Source: Terrimonas sp964445775
GTDB lineage: Bacteria; Bacteroidota; Bacteroidia; Chitinophagales; Chitinophagaceae
Assembly (NCBI GenBank): GCA_964445775.1
Contig: CAYUMH010000004.1
Location: forward strand, 84,403-148,402
Reading direction: 5' to 3'
Length of the DNA: 64,000 nt
Below are positions 17,740 to 26,077 of the stretch, piece after piece. A model generated the notes under the pieces. It saw only the letters and a list, made by a program, of their open reading frames with translations. It was not told the origin of the DNA and searched no databases. Numbering within the stretch: position 1 is the first letter of the stretch; each line of letters opens with the position of its first letter. A program made the position numbers and the translations under genes.

Positions 17740-18891
17740 TTGAGCAATAAAATTTCCATAAAAAAAGTAGTATTCTTTACCATTTGGGTGGTAATAGGTA
17801 TTACCATGCTTACCCTGCTGGTAAAAGCCATGGCCAGCCAGGGTACCGATCAGTGTAAGGATTATACTGTTAGCATTACAGGTGTGGATGCAGGTGAACT
17901 TTTTTTAACAGAGAAGGATGTGGTGAAGCTGGTAACCACCGCTACAAATGGCAAGATAAAAGGCCAAAGTAAAAATAAGCTGCCTTTACAAAAGCTGGAA
18001 CAATTGCTGGAGGATAACCATTGGGTAAAAGATGCGGAATTGTTTTTTGATAATAAGGATATACTGCATATTAATGTAACGGAACGTAAACCTATTGCCC
18101 GTGTATTTAGTGTGGATGGCAGGTCGTTTTATATTGATGATATAGGTACGCTATTACCCTTATCGGACCAGGTAAGTGCCAAGCTGCCTGTGTTTACCGG
18201 CTTTATAGCTAAAAAGCAGTTGAATAAAAAAGACAGTGTACTGCTGAATGATATGGTGGTGACTGCAAAGTATATTAATGAAAACGAGTTCTGGCAATCG
18301 CAGGTATCGCAAATCGATATCAGTGCCTGTGGTAATGACTGCTGGAATTTTGATATGATACCCCTGGTAGGTAACCATACCGTAAAACTGGGCGATGGAA
18401 AAAATATTGCAGATAAGTTTTCACGATTAATGACCTTTTATAAAAAAGTATTAACGCCGGTGGGCTTTGAAAAATACAAAACCGTTGATGTGCGTTTTGA
18501 TGGCCAGGTAGTAGGCGTAAAGGGTAATATTTCAAAAGTAGATTCGATACAGCTGCGCAGGAATATTGATAATATATTGAAACAGTCGAGAGAGTTGAAT
18601 GAAATGATGGCCGTGATGCCGGTTGTGGATAACAGTAAACCTTTATTACCCGATGTGGCTTTAGGCGAGGACCAGGATAAAGGCGTGGGCGAGGACAGCG
18701 AAGCACCGGTAAGCAATAACAAGCCGGCAACAACAACGGCAGATAAACCCAAACCGGAAAAAACTGCAGCAGACAAGAAACCGGTGAAAACAACGCCGGC
18801 AAAAACAACAACTAAACCGGCTGCAAAGCCCAAGCCGGCAACAAACAAACCAGGTACACAGCCCAAGGCCGTGATGCCCAGGAAAGGATAA
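17740..18891 (+). CDS. ftsQ: FtsQ/DivIB-type division protein with Lys/Pro-rich C-terminal tail
   Basis: The 383-residue protein starts at TTG 17740; no ATG is available before the membrane segment, so TTG is probably genuine. One N-terminal membrane helix (about residues 9-28) is followed by a POTRA-like region (about residues 45-115: TEKDVVKLV, LEQLLEDNHWVKDAELFF, INVTERKPIARVF) and the FtsQ beta domain to about residue 290. The last 80 or so residues are a low-complexity Lys/Pro/Thr/Ala tail unlike E. coli FtsQ, probably disordered in the periplasm. FtsQ links early and late divisome proteins. Identification rests on domain layout and position between murC and ftsA. Confidence 0.9.
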   Translation: MSNKISIKKVVFFTIWVVIGITMLTLLVKAMASQGTDQCKDYTVSITGVDAGELFLTEKDVVKLVTTATNGKIKGQSKNKLPLQKLEQLLEDNHWVKDAELFFDNKDILHINVTERKPIARVFSVDGRSFYIDDIGTLLPLSDQVSAKLPVFTGFIAKKQLNKKDSVLLNDMVVTAKYINENEFWQSQVSQIDISACGNDCWNFDMIPLVGNHTVKLGDGKNIADKFSRLMTFYKKVLTPVGFEKYKTVDVRFDGQVVGVKGNISKVDSIQLRRNIDNILKQSRELNEMMAVMPVVDNSKPLLPDVALGEDQDKGVGEDSEAPVSNNKPATTTADKPKPEKTAADKKPVKTTPAKTTTKPAAKPKPATNKPGTQPKAVMPRKG

Positions 18892-18935
18892 AAACTAAGG
18901 TGGCAGCATGATAAGTGGGAGAGGAAGACAGAAAG

Positions 18936-20342
18936 ATGACAACAACTAAAAACACAGATATGAACACAGAACAACCCATTATTGTCGGACTGGATATTGG
19001 TACTACCAAGATCGCAGTAATTGCCGGCCGTAAAAACGAGTTCGGCAAACTCGAGATACTCGGCTTTGGTAAATCAAACTCCAATGGTGTGAAACACGGA
19101 CAGGTGTTAAACATCGATGAAACGATTAAAGCCATACGCCAGGCTTTGGATAACTGCTTTGCTTCTAATCCTAACCTGGATATTACAGAAGTATATGTAG
19201 GTATTGCCGGGCACCATATTAAAAGTTTACAGACACGTGGTGATTTGGTTCGCCAGTCTAACGAAGACGAAATAACACAACAGGAAATCGATCAGCTGAT
19301 CTCCGATCAGTATAAAACATATATCCCTGCCGGTGACCAGATCATTGATGTGATCCCACAGGAATTTACGGTAGATAATTTTCAGAATATTGTGAAGCCC
19401 ATCGGTTATGGTGGTGTGAAACTGGGTGCCAACTTCCATATTATTACCGGTGATAAAAATGCGATCCGCAATATTAACCGCAGCGTGGAGAAATCGGGCT
19501 TAACACCAAAAGACCTGGTGTTACAACCCCTGGCTTCTGCATCGGCAGTAATGGCGCAGGAAGACCTGGAAGCAGGTGTAGCCATTGTGGACATTGGCGG
19601 TGGTACAACCGACCTGGCCATTTTTGCGGAAGGTGTATTAAGACATACAGCGGTTATTCCGTTTGCCGGTGAAAATATTACCAATGATATTAAAACCGGT
19701 TTGGGCGTATTGAAAACCCAGGCGGAGCAAATGAAAACACAGTTTGGCAGTGCTTTATCCAACGAAGCAAAAGCCAATGCTTATATCACTATCCCTGGTT
19801 TGCGCGGTATGCCTGCCAAAGAGATCAGTGTAAAAAACCTGGCCAATATTATCCAGGCGCGTATGAGTGAGATCCTGGATTTTGTAACCTATCACCTGAA
19901 ACAGGTGGGTATGGATAACCGCCAGTTGAACGGTGGTATTGTATTAACCGGTGGTGGTTCTCAATTGCGTCACCTGATACAGTTAACCGAGTATATGACC
20001 GGCTTGCCTGCACGTATCGGTTTTCCGAACGAGCATTTAGCAGCCGGACATATTGAAGAGCTGGCCAAACCTACTTACTCAACCTGTATTGGTTTGATAT
20101 TAAAAGGTTATGACGATTACGAAAACAAAAGAAAGGTTTTTGAAAAAGAATTCAGGAAAGTTGAAGTTCCGGAAACCCTGAAAAGATCGTTGGAAGCTGA
20201 AGCTGACATAACACTGGACTTACCCGCTACTAACGGCGAAGTTGATGTGAATGGGCAGCGTAAAAAGCTGAATAATTTCTGGGGTAAGTTTAAAGACCGT
20301 TTAATAGACATATTTAAAGAAGAAGAAGATAAAGCATTGTAA
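18936..20342 (+). CDS. ftsA: Cell division protein FtsA (actin-like FtsZ membrane tether)
   Basis: The chosen ATG at 18936 gives 468 residues; a GTG at 18915 and an ATG at 18960 are alternatives. ATPase motifs of the actin/Hsp70 fold are GLDIGTTKIAVIAG (phosphate 1), VDIGGGTTDLAIF (phosphate 2) and GIVLTGGGSQL (adenosine). The 1C and SHS2-like region lies between about residues 80 and 160. The C-terminus ends in LNNFWGKFKDRLIDIFKEEEDKAL, an amphipathic helix suitable for membrane binding. FtsA anchors FtsZ filaments and recruits later divisome proteins. Confidence 0.95.
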   Translation: MTTTKNTDMNTEQPIIVGLDIGTTKIAVIAGRKNEFGKLEILGFGKSNSNGVKHGQVLNIDETIKAIRQALDNCFASNPNLDITEVYVGIAGHHIKSLQTRGDLVRQSNEDEITQQEIDQLISDQYKTYIPAGDQIIDVIPQEFTVDNFQNIVKPIGYGGVKLGANFHIITGDKNAIRNINRSVEKSGLTPKDLVLQPLASASAVMAQEDLEAGVAIVDIGGGTTDLAIFAEGVLRHTAVIPFAGENITNDIKTGLGVLKTQAEQMKTQFGSALSNEAKANAYITIPGLRGMPAKEISVKNLANIIQARMSEILDFVTYHLKQVGMDNRQLNGGIVLTGGGSQLRHLIQLTEYMTGLPARIGFPNEHLAAGHIEELAKPTYSTCIGLILKGYDDYENKRKVFEKEFRKVEVPETLKRSLEAEADITLDLPATNGEVDVNGQRKKLNNFWGKFKDRLIDIFKEEEDKAL

Positions 20343-20648
20343 TGTTTAGCGTACCAGCATAAACAACAAGCGGCGGAGAGCAACAGCATAGAAGAACAGA
20401 CTGAGTATAAGATTAAAGACAGGATAGAAGAAGGGGTAAAAAAAGGAAAAGATGTTTACCCGTGTACACAAACTGGAAAGCTGAACAGGATTACAGGAAG
20501 ATGCAGTGAGTGACACAACGAAGATGATAGTAGTAATGCCGCCCGGACCCAACAGATCCTTCAGGGATTTGGACCGGTTCAAAAAGTATAACTAACCTGA
20601 TCGTGAAACTTTCAAGCTAAAAACTTGAAAGACTAAATTCTAAAAATT
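20343..20648. other. 306-nt non-coding spacer between ftsA and ftsZ, with a leader hairpin
   Basis: No credible gene is seen. A hairpin with a perfect 8-bp stem, CTTTCAAG (20609-20616) with CTTGAAAG (20624-20631), has a 7-nt loop and ends 17 nt before the ftsZ ATG. The spacer is long for a cluster in which neighbouring genes are often 10-25 nt apart, so it may hold an ftsZ promoter or translational control element. Confidence 0.5.
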
Positions 20649-22643
20649 ATGATACAATTTGATTTGCCAAAAGAACAGTCATCGATATTAAAAGTAATTG
20701 GTGTTGGCGGCGGCGGCGGTAATGCTGTTAACCACATGTTTACACAGAAAATAGATGGCGTTGATTTTGTGATTTGTAATACCGATGCGCAGGCATTAAC
20801 AAAGAGTCCGATACCTAACCGGATACAATTAGGACCACACCTGACACAGGGATTAGGTGCAGGCGCCAATCCTGAAATTGGCCGCCAGGCTACTGAAGAG
20901 TCGCTGGAGGAAATTCGCAGGATATTGGAAGTGAATACCAAGATGGCTTTTATTACTGCCGGTATGGGTGGTGGTACAGGTACGGGTGGTGCACCTATTA
21001 TTTCAAAAATATGTAAGGACTTAGGCATACTTACTGTTGGTATTATTACCACCCCTTTTGCTTACGAAGGCAAGAAACGCCAGCAGCAGGCAGAGGAAGG
21101 TATTAAGATCATGAAACAGTATGTTGATACTTTGCTGGTGATAAGCAATGATAAATTACGTCACCAGTTTGGTAACCTGAAAATGAAAGAGGCTTTTGAT
21201 AAAGCAGATAATGTTTTAGCAACAGCAGCTAAATGTATTACTGATGTGATCAGCAGTACCGGCCAGATCAACGTTGACTTTGCGGACGTATGTACCGTAA
21301 TGCGTGACGGTGGTGTAGCGATACTGGGTAATGCCGCAGCATCGGGTGAAAACCGTGCCCAGCAAGCCATAGAAGATGCGCTGAACTCGCCGTTGTTAAA
21401 TGACAATGATATACGCGGCGCTAAATGGATATTAATTAATATTAACTCGGCTGAAGGTGAGCATGAGTTTACCATGGATGAAGTGGAGATCATACAAAGT
21501 CACCTGTTATCGCAGGCCGGTGAGAATACCGATGTTATTCTTGGTCTGGGTTACGATAACTCATTAGGTGAGCAGTTGGGTATTACATTGATCGCTACCG
21601 GTTTTCAGCATAAGGAGGCTTATGTAAAACCTGTGATCAGGAAGGAAGAGCCGAAAGAGGAGAAGATTGTGCTGGAATTACAGCCTGCTGCCAAAACAGT
21701 TGCAGTAATGCCAATTAGCAATACGATGAACCAGGAAGCAGCGCCTGAACAAGTTGAAAAAAAGGTGCACGTACAGGTTCCGGTACAGCAAAAACAATTA
21801 TCGGAAGAGCTTAGTCCCAGGTTAGTGGAAACGCCTATGCCTTACGAAACGGCGCCCATGCCAACGGTGAACGACTTAGTAGAAACTACAGGAGTGCCGG
21901 AACTGGAGCCTACAATGTTTTACGATTTAAGCACCGGGAAACCAATTGTAAATCAACAACAAGAAAATTTACTAAGTAAAAATACGGGTGAAAACTATAG
22001 TGTAACTACTGTTGAAAACTTGTTTCTGAGCGAGCAAAATAATGGTCTAAATTCGGCTCTCAATTCCGAATCTGATACCCCTCGAAAAGAACAAATTCAA
22101 CAACACATTACTCAAAATAGTAGCAACCCTTTGCCTGCAGCTTCGGGGGGCTATCTGGCCAGACCGTCCAATATTTATGCGGAGATGAATGCCACTGCAA
22201 AGGCTTCTGTAAACTCTGCTGATCAACCGGTCCCACCAACCAAAGCCATCGCACCGGATGAGGCATCATCTGATTTGCAAATGCAACTGGTAGAAAGGGA
22301 TGACATTCCGGCGGCGGATGCGCCGTTGGCCGATCAGGCTCAATCACCTTTGTTTCCGACTGTTGAGGAGTCCCGCGAAATCGGGAACGAAACTGAGGAG
22401 CAAAAACGTAGGGCATTTGAACGAATCCAGAAATTGCGTAATCTGTCGTTCAACGTTAACGCAAGCGACCCGAATCATGAGTTTGAAAATGTGCCGGCAT
22501 ACATCCGCCGCAATATGGAATTATACAACAGTAACCAGCATATCGAAAAATTCTACAGCAGTTACGAAGTTTCTTCCGATAATAACAATCAGGGTAATAT
22601 TTCTACCATCAATACTTTTTTAGAAGGCAAAAAGCCTGACTAA
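20649..22643 (+). CDS. ftsZ: Tubulin-like division GTPase FtsZ with extended C-terminal linker
   Basis: The 664-residue protein has a GTPase core in residues 1-325: VIGVGGGGGNAVNHM near residue 17, the tubulin signature GGGTGTGGAP near residue 110, and the T7 loop NVDFADVCTVM near residue 207. The remaining half is a long linker rich in Gln, Glu, Pro and Asn. Near the end, FENVPAYIRRN (about residues 614-624) matches the Bacteroidota C-terminal peptide that binds FtsA; about 40 residues follow it. E. coli FtsZ has 383 residues, so the linker is several times longer. FtsZ polymerises into the Z-ring. Two terminators follow and close the dcw cluster. Confidence 0.97.
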   Translation: MIQFDLPKEQSSILKVIGVGGGGGNAVNHMFTQKIDGVDFVICNTDAQALTKSPIPNRIQLGPHLTQGLGAGANPEIGRQATEESLEEIRRILEVNTKMAFITAGMGGGTGTGGAPIISKICKDLGILTVGIITTPFAYEGKKRQQQAEEGIKIMKQYVDTLLVISNDKLRHQFGNLKMKEAFDKADNVLATAAKCITDVISSTGQINVDFADVCTVMRDGGVAILGNAAASGENRAQQAIEDALNSPLLNDNDIRGAKWILININSAEGEHEFTMDEVEIIQSHLLSQAGENTDVILGLGYDNSLGEQLGITLIATGFQHKEAYVKPVIRKEEPKEEKIVLELQPAAKTVAVMPISNTMNQEAAPEQVEKKVHVQVPVQQKQLSEELSPRLVETPMPYETAPMPTVNDLVETTGVPELEPTMFYDLSTGKPIVNQQQENLLSKNTGENYSVTTVENLFLSEQNNGLNSALNSESDTPRKEQIQQHITQNSSNPLPAASGGYLARPSNIYAEMNATAKASVNSADQPVPPTKAIAPDEASSDLQMQLVERDDIPAADAPLADQAQSPLFPTVEESREIGNETEEQKRRAFERIQKLRNLSFNVNASDPNHEFENVPAYIRRNMELYNSNQHIEKFYSSYEVSSDNNNQGNISTINTFLEGKKPD

Positions 22644-22653
22644 AATATTCGTT

Positions 22654-22681
22654 CAGCCTGGCTGCCATGCCGGGCTGTTTC
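22654..22681 (+). terminator. Intrinsic terminator after ftsZ, first hairpin
   Basis: CAGCCTGGC (22654-22662) pairs with GCCGGGCTG (22669-22677) with one G-U pair and a 6-nt loop, followed by TTTCGTT. It starts 11 nt after the ftsZ stop. Confidence 0.75.
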
Positions 22682-22719
22682 GTTCCTTTTGAAAATGCCA
22701 ACCAGTGTTTTTAGTTGTG

Positions 22720-22750
22720 GCCCTTGTCGTTTTTCGGCAGGGGCTTTTTT
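22720..22750 (+). terminator. Intrinsic terminator after ftsZ, second hairpin
   Basis: GCCCTTGTCG (22720-22729) pairs with CGGCAGGGGC (22735-22744) using two G-U pairs and a 5-nt loop, followed by six T. It is a strong back-up terminator closing the dcw cluster. Confidence 0.85.
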
Positions 22751-22756
22751 GTTGTG

Positions 22757-23032
22757 GAGTATGTGGATTTTAGTATACAGTATGTAGAAATTAGTATATA
22801 GATTTTAGTATGTAGATATTAGTGTACAGTATGTAGATATTAGTATATAGTATGTAGACTTCAGTATATAGTATGTAGATTATAGTAAGCGGTTATGTAG
22901 AAATTGGTATACGGTATGTAGATATGCCTGGTAAAGTAAGGTTTAGCAGCCTTGTACGCTGTCTGTATACTAAATACTGTATACTAAATACTGTATACTA
23001 AATACTGTACACTAAAATCTACATACTAAACG
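22757..23032. repeat. Large heptamer-phased repeat with inverted arm
   Basis: The left arm (22757-22925) consists of about 24 consecutive 7-nt units of types TAGTATA, TAGTATG, CAGTATG and TAGATAT, with a single 8-nt slip near 22890. The right arm (22963-23032) is five copies of a 14-nt unit, CTGTATACTAAATA and variants, which is the reverse complement of two left-arm units. A 37-nt spacer lies between, so the transcript could fold into a long imperfect hairpin. The whole 22644-23125 gap holds no gene. The same words recur at 49680-49712 and 56277-56302. Confidence 0.85.
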
Positions 23033-23125
23033 CCAATAAATGTGTAGCTTACAGTAGGATATTTTCGAACGCTGACCTATGTATAAATAAACACCTGTTT
23101 TTTAAGGCTTACTTAATAGTATATT

Positions 23126-24058
23126 ATGGCAACAGTTGTTATTACAGGTGGTACGGGACTGGTAGGTACGGCTTTGGCGAAAACCCTGCTGGCAAAAGGT
23201 TATACAGTTATTATCCTTACCCGTAAAATTGATCCGGCCCGGCAGCAGGATGGTGTTTCTTATGCCCTATGGGATGTAGAAAAAAACTATATCGATCCAA
23301 AAGCTTTGGCAGAAGCCAATGCCATTATTCACCTGGCCGGTGCTAATGTGGCTGAAAAAAGATGGACTAAAAAACGCAAACAGGAAATAATAGACAGCCG
23401 TGTAAAAACCGGTGAGTGCATTGTTCATGCCTTACAAAACAATCCGCATAAGGTAACGGTAGTTGCCGGCGCTTCCGGCATTGGTTATTATGGCCCGGAC
23501 CCTGTTGTACCCAATCCCCGGCCTTTTGATGAAGAAGACCAACCTTTTACCGATTACCTGGCCACTACCTGCGTACAATGGGAAAAAGCCCTGGAGCCGG
23601 TAAAAAGCATGGGTATTAAACTGGTGATCTTACGTACCGGTATTGTACTGGCAAAGGAAGGCGGCGCCCTGGATAAATTTAAACAGCCATTGCGTTTTGG
23701 TGTGGCCACTGTTTTAGGAAGCGGCAAACAAATAGTAAGCTGGATACATATTGATGACCTGGTGCGTTTGTATATACGGGCATTGGAAAACGAAACCATG
23801 GAAGGCGTTTACAATGCGGTAGCACCTGCGCCCGTAAGTAATAAAATCCTGATGCTGACACTCGCCCGGCGTATTAAAGGCAAATACTTTACCGCCTTTC
23901 ATGTGCCGGTATTTATATTAAAACTGGTGCTGGGCGAAATGAGTATTGAGGTGTTAAAAAGTGCCACCGTTAGTTGTATTAAACTCCATGCGGAGAATTT
24001 TAGTTTTATTTACCCCGGTATTGAAGCGGCAATTGATGATTGTGTAAAGCGTAATTAA
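23126..24058 (+). CDS. TIGR01777-type NAD(P)-dependent epimerase/dehydratase (SDR39U1-like)
   Basis: The 310-residue protein starts with the Rossmann motif ITGGTGLVGTALAKTLL. It then shows NAIIHLAGANVAEKRW and SRVKTGECIVHAL, typical of the TIGR01777 family, and GASGIGYYG where the SDR catalytic Tyr would be sought. The C-terminal part (about residues 250-300, FILKLVLGEMSIEVLKSATV) matches the DUF1731-type end. These extended SDR proteins bind NADP(H); substrates are mostly unknown, with cell-division or nucleotide-sugar roles only proposed. It is preceded by the large repeat and converges on the DUF4269 gene with a 4-bp overlap of stop codons. Confidence 0.88.
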   Translation: MATVVITGGTGLVGTALAKTLLAKGYTVIILTRKIDPARQQDGVSYALWDVEKNYIDPKALAEANAIIHLAGANVAEKRWTKKRKQEIIDSRVKTGECIVHALQNNPHKVTVVAGASGIGYYGPDPVVPNPRPFDEEDQPFTDYLATTCVQWEKALEPVKSMGIKLVILRTGIVLAKEGGALDKFKQPLRFGVATVLGSGKQIVSWIHIDDLVRLYIRALENETMEGVYNAVAPAPVSNKILMLTLARRIKGKYFTAFHVPVFILKLVLGEMSIEVLKSATVSCIKLHAENFSFIYPGIEAAIDDCVKRN

Positions 24059-24591
24059 GCTAAAGGAATTTGCAGTAAAGCCTCGTAAGGATTGCCTGTT
24101 AAATTCAACAGTTGTGCAAATGCCGGCTCTGTTTTATAGCCTTCTTTTTTTAAGTCAATGATCTGTTGTCTGAAAGCCGCATCATTTTTCTGTAACAGGT
24201 AATGTTCAACCATCATATGCCGGTAAGCCTGTTGTGTCTTTACGGGTGTTGGTTGTGCAAATATTTCTACCGGGAATGTTTCCAGTCTAAAGCTGGCAAC
24301 AATGGTGGGGATGTCCTGGAAATTACTTTCGTAAAACCGGAAGCCGGGGTACCGGCTAAAATTATCCACTAAGTTTTCGATATACCCTTTCAGCTCCACA
24401 TATTGGCAAAGTATATCCAGGTCACTGTTCTCAATATTAATATTGATAGGGATGGTACCGGTAAGCACCGGGTTAAAAGGCGCTAATTTTTCCCAGATAT
24501 TATGACCGGTTAAAACCTGGTAAGCGGCCCGTTGTACACTTGTACCGTTGGCCAAATAATCCAGTGTATCAAAATGAGGGTATGACAACAT
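24055..24591 (-). CDS. DUF4269 family protein (nucleotidyltransferase-like)
   Basis: The 178-residue protein resembles the DUF4269 family, widespread in Bacteroidota and Firmicutes. It has GTSVQRAAYQVL and LTGTIPININIENSDLDILC near residues 44-63; the second has the spacing of a minimal nucleotidyltransferase (G-[ST], then D-x-D) core. A later FPVEIFAQ could supply a third acidic residue. The biochemical role is not known. Its stop overlaps that of the convergent epimerase gene by 4 bp. Confidence 0.75.
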   Translation of the reverse strand: MLSYPHFDTLDYLANGTSVQRAAYQVLTGHNIWEKLAPFNPVLTGTIPININIENSDLDILCQYVELKGYIENLVDNFSRYPGFRFYESNFQDIPTIVASFRLETFPVEIFAQPTPVKTQQAYRHMMVEHYLLQKNDAAFRQQIIDLKKEGYKTEPAFAQLLNLTGNPYEALLQIPLA

Positions 24592-24606
24592 ACCGTAAAG
24601 TTAAGC

Positions 24607-24641
24607 AAACAAAAACGGGATAAACAACCGTTTATCCCGTT
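24607..24641 (-). terminator. Intrinsic terminator after the lipoprotein gene
   Basis: A perfect 12-bp stem, AACGGGATAAAC (24614-24625) with GTTTATCCCGTT (24630-24641), has a 4-nt loop. Read on the minus strand it is followed by a T-run, 19 nt after the lipoprotein stop. Confidence 0.85.
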
Positions 24642-24659
24642 ACAAGATATTATAATAGT

Positions 24660-25214
24660 TTAAAACCTGGTTACCCCTTTTTGCATCATGCCTTCCGTTA
24701 TTTTACCCTTACTGATGGTAAGCGATTTACCTTTTTCGTTTTTGACCTCGCCTTCAAAACTGGCATTCAGTATACCTTTGGCCGTATCAATACTGCTGAT
24801 GGTTACTGTACCTGACTGAAAAAAGTAATGTTCTCTTTTACCATTTACAGCAGCCGGGCTATACTCTCCATACGCTTTATCAGGCGAGTTTAAAGTACCT
24901 GCACCACTGATAAATGAATAGGTACCGGGTTGAATGCTATTAACGTTAATATTCACTGCCGGTAATGAATCTGCCTGCGTGGTAGTAACATTAAATGAAA
25001 CCCCGTTGCTGTTACTCTGGCCAAATAAATTAATATTCCAGGCCTTGGTGGTAACGGACTGATCAGCTACCGTAAAGCTGACCTCATTTGCAGGCTCTTT
25101 TACAGGCGCTGCGGGTTGTAAAGTATCTTTGCTTTCACTGGTATTATTATCTGAATTGTTGTTACAGGCAACAAAAAGAACGGCGGCAAGCAAAACGTAG
25201 GTAACAGATCTCAT
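24660..25214 (-). CDS. Putative lipoprotein of unknown function
   Basis: The 184-residue protein begins with a lipoprotein signal, YVLLAAVLFVAC, with the lipobox Cys at residue 17. A Asn/Ser/Asp-rich linker (NNNSDNNTSESKD) follows. The mature part (about residues 45-184) looks all-beta, with alternating Thr/Ser/Val patterns and statements such as GTYSFISGAGTLNSPDKAYGEYSP, GTVTISSIDTAKGILNASFEGEV. This resembles small beta-sandwich lipoproteins common in Bacteroidota, but no function can be assigned. It is probably attached to the inner face of the outer membrane. The gene has its own terminator, and the ABC exporter lies upstream in the same direction after a 54-nt gap. Confidence 0.75.
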   Translation of the reverse strand: MRSVTYVLLAAVLFVACNNNSDNNTSESKDTLQPAAPVKEPANEVSFTVADQSVTTKAWNINLFGQSNSNGVSFNVTTTQADSLPAVNINVNSIQPGTYSFISGAGTLNSPDKAYGEYSPAAVNGKREHYFFQSGTVTISSIDTAKGILNASFEGEVKNEKGKSLTISKGKITEGMMQKGVTRF

Positions 25215-25268
25215 GTTATATGTTTTAAGTGATTAATAGCTATTGAACTACCTCACATAAACCCAACA

Positions 25269-26045
25269 CTACAAATCGTCTTTTGTAAACTTTCTGAATG
25301 CAAAGAAAATATACAAACCGCAATAAAGCAAGCTCGCGATGATTAAAACGGATGCTTCCGGTACACCCTGGTTCATTTGTTTTAAAAAGGGCAGGGGTAA
25401 CAACTCATCAGAAGCCTGCAGCGGCAGTAAATAACCTACGGGCTTTGCGTCCATCTTATAGTTAATCAACGCAGACAAGAGAAACTCGAAGATCAGGCCG
25501 AACATAAAAAAGATACCGGCTGCCAACCCGCTTCTGCGCAGTAAAATAGCTAAGAAAAAGGCAAACAGCATGTAACACAGGGTTTGCAGGAACATATAGC
25601 CTACATACTCAAAGCCGGTGAAACTGAAAGAAGCGCCTGTAACCATACCCATGATCAGCACCGACAGTATATTAATAATGGTGATAACAATGGTAAAGGC
25701 AAGAATAAGCAACAGCTTGGCCTGGATAAACTCTTTACGGCTCCAGCCGTCAATAATATTCTGGCGATGGGTTTTAAAGGTGAACTCATTTACACATAAA
25801 GTAATGATCAGCCAGCCCGGGAAATATAATAACCAGCTGTTCAGCCAGCCCATGGTATTCCATAATTTAGGAAAGGCAAAGGGATCACCTAACATGGCCT
25901 GAATTTCTTTAGGCGGAATATTGGTGTACATGGTATAGGAAATAAACAATACTGCTATTATACCTAATAAGTATATAATGCCAAACACTTTAAACGCCCG
26001 GTAGTGTTTTAATTTCATCCATTCAATTTGCAATAAGTTTTGCAT
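25269..26045 (-). CDS. ABC-2 type transporter permease
   Basis: The 258-residue protein has six hydrophobic segments (about residues 21-41, 70-88, 110-133, 145-170, 173-195 and 233-250). This is the topology of ABC-2 permeases with a cytoplasmic start (MQNLLQIEWMKLKHYRAFK). The loop TFKTHRQNIIDGWSRKEFI is typical of bacteriocin-immunity or NosY-like exporters. It forms a transporter with the ATPase encoded 32 nt upstream on the same strand. Substrate unknown. Confidence 0.85.
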   Translation of the reverse strand: MQNLLQIEWMKLKHYRAFKVFGIIYLLGIIAVLFISYTMYTNIPPKEIQAMLGDPFAFPKLWNTMGWLNSWLLYFPGWLIITLCVNEFTFKTHRQNIIDGWSRKEFIQAKLLLILAFTIVITIINILSVLIMGMVTGASFSFTGFEYVGYMFLQTLCYMLFAFFLAILLRRSGLAAGIFFMFGLIFEFLLSALINYKMDAKPVGYLLPLQASDELLPLPFLKQMNQGVPEASVLIIASLLYCGLYIFFAFRKFTKDDL

Positions 26046-26077
26046 GGTTATAATAATTTACTAGAATAATAATGGGG

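Noticed and set aside
18438..18974. 178-codon minus frame opposite ftsQ and the start of ftsA
   Set aside because: Shadow of the Lys/Pro/Thr-rich FtsQ tail; no independent start context.
22757..23032. CRISPR array
   Set aside because: Units are 7 or 14 nt, contiguous and without unique spacers, and no cas gene is present.
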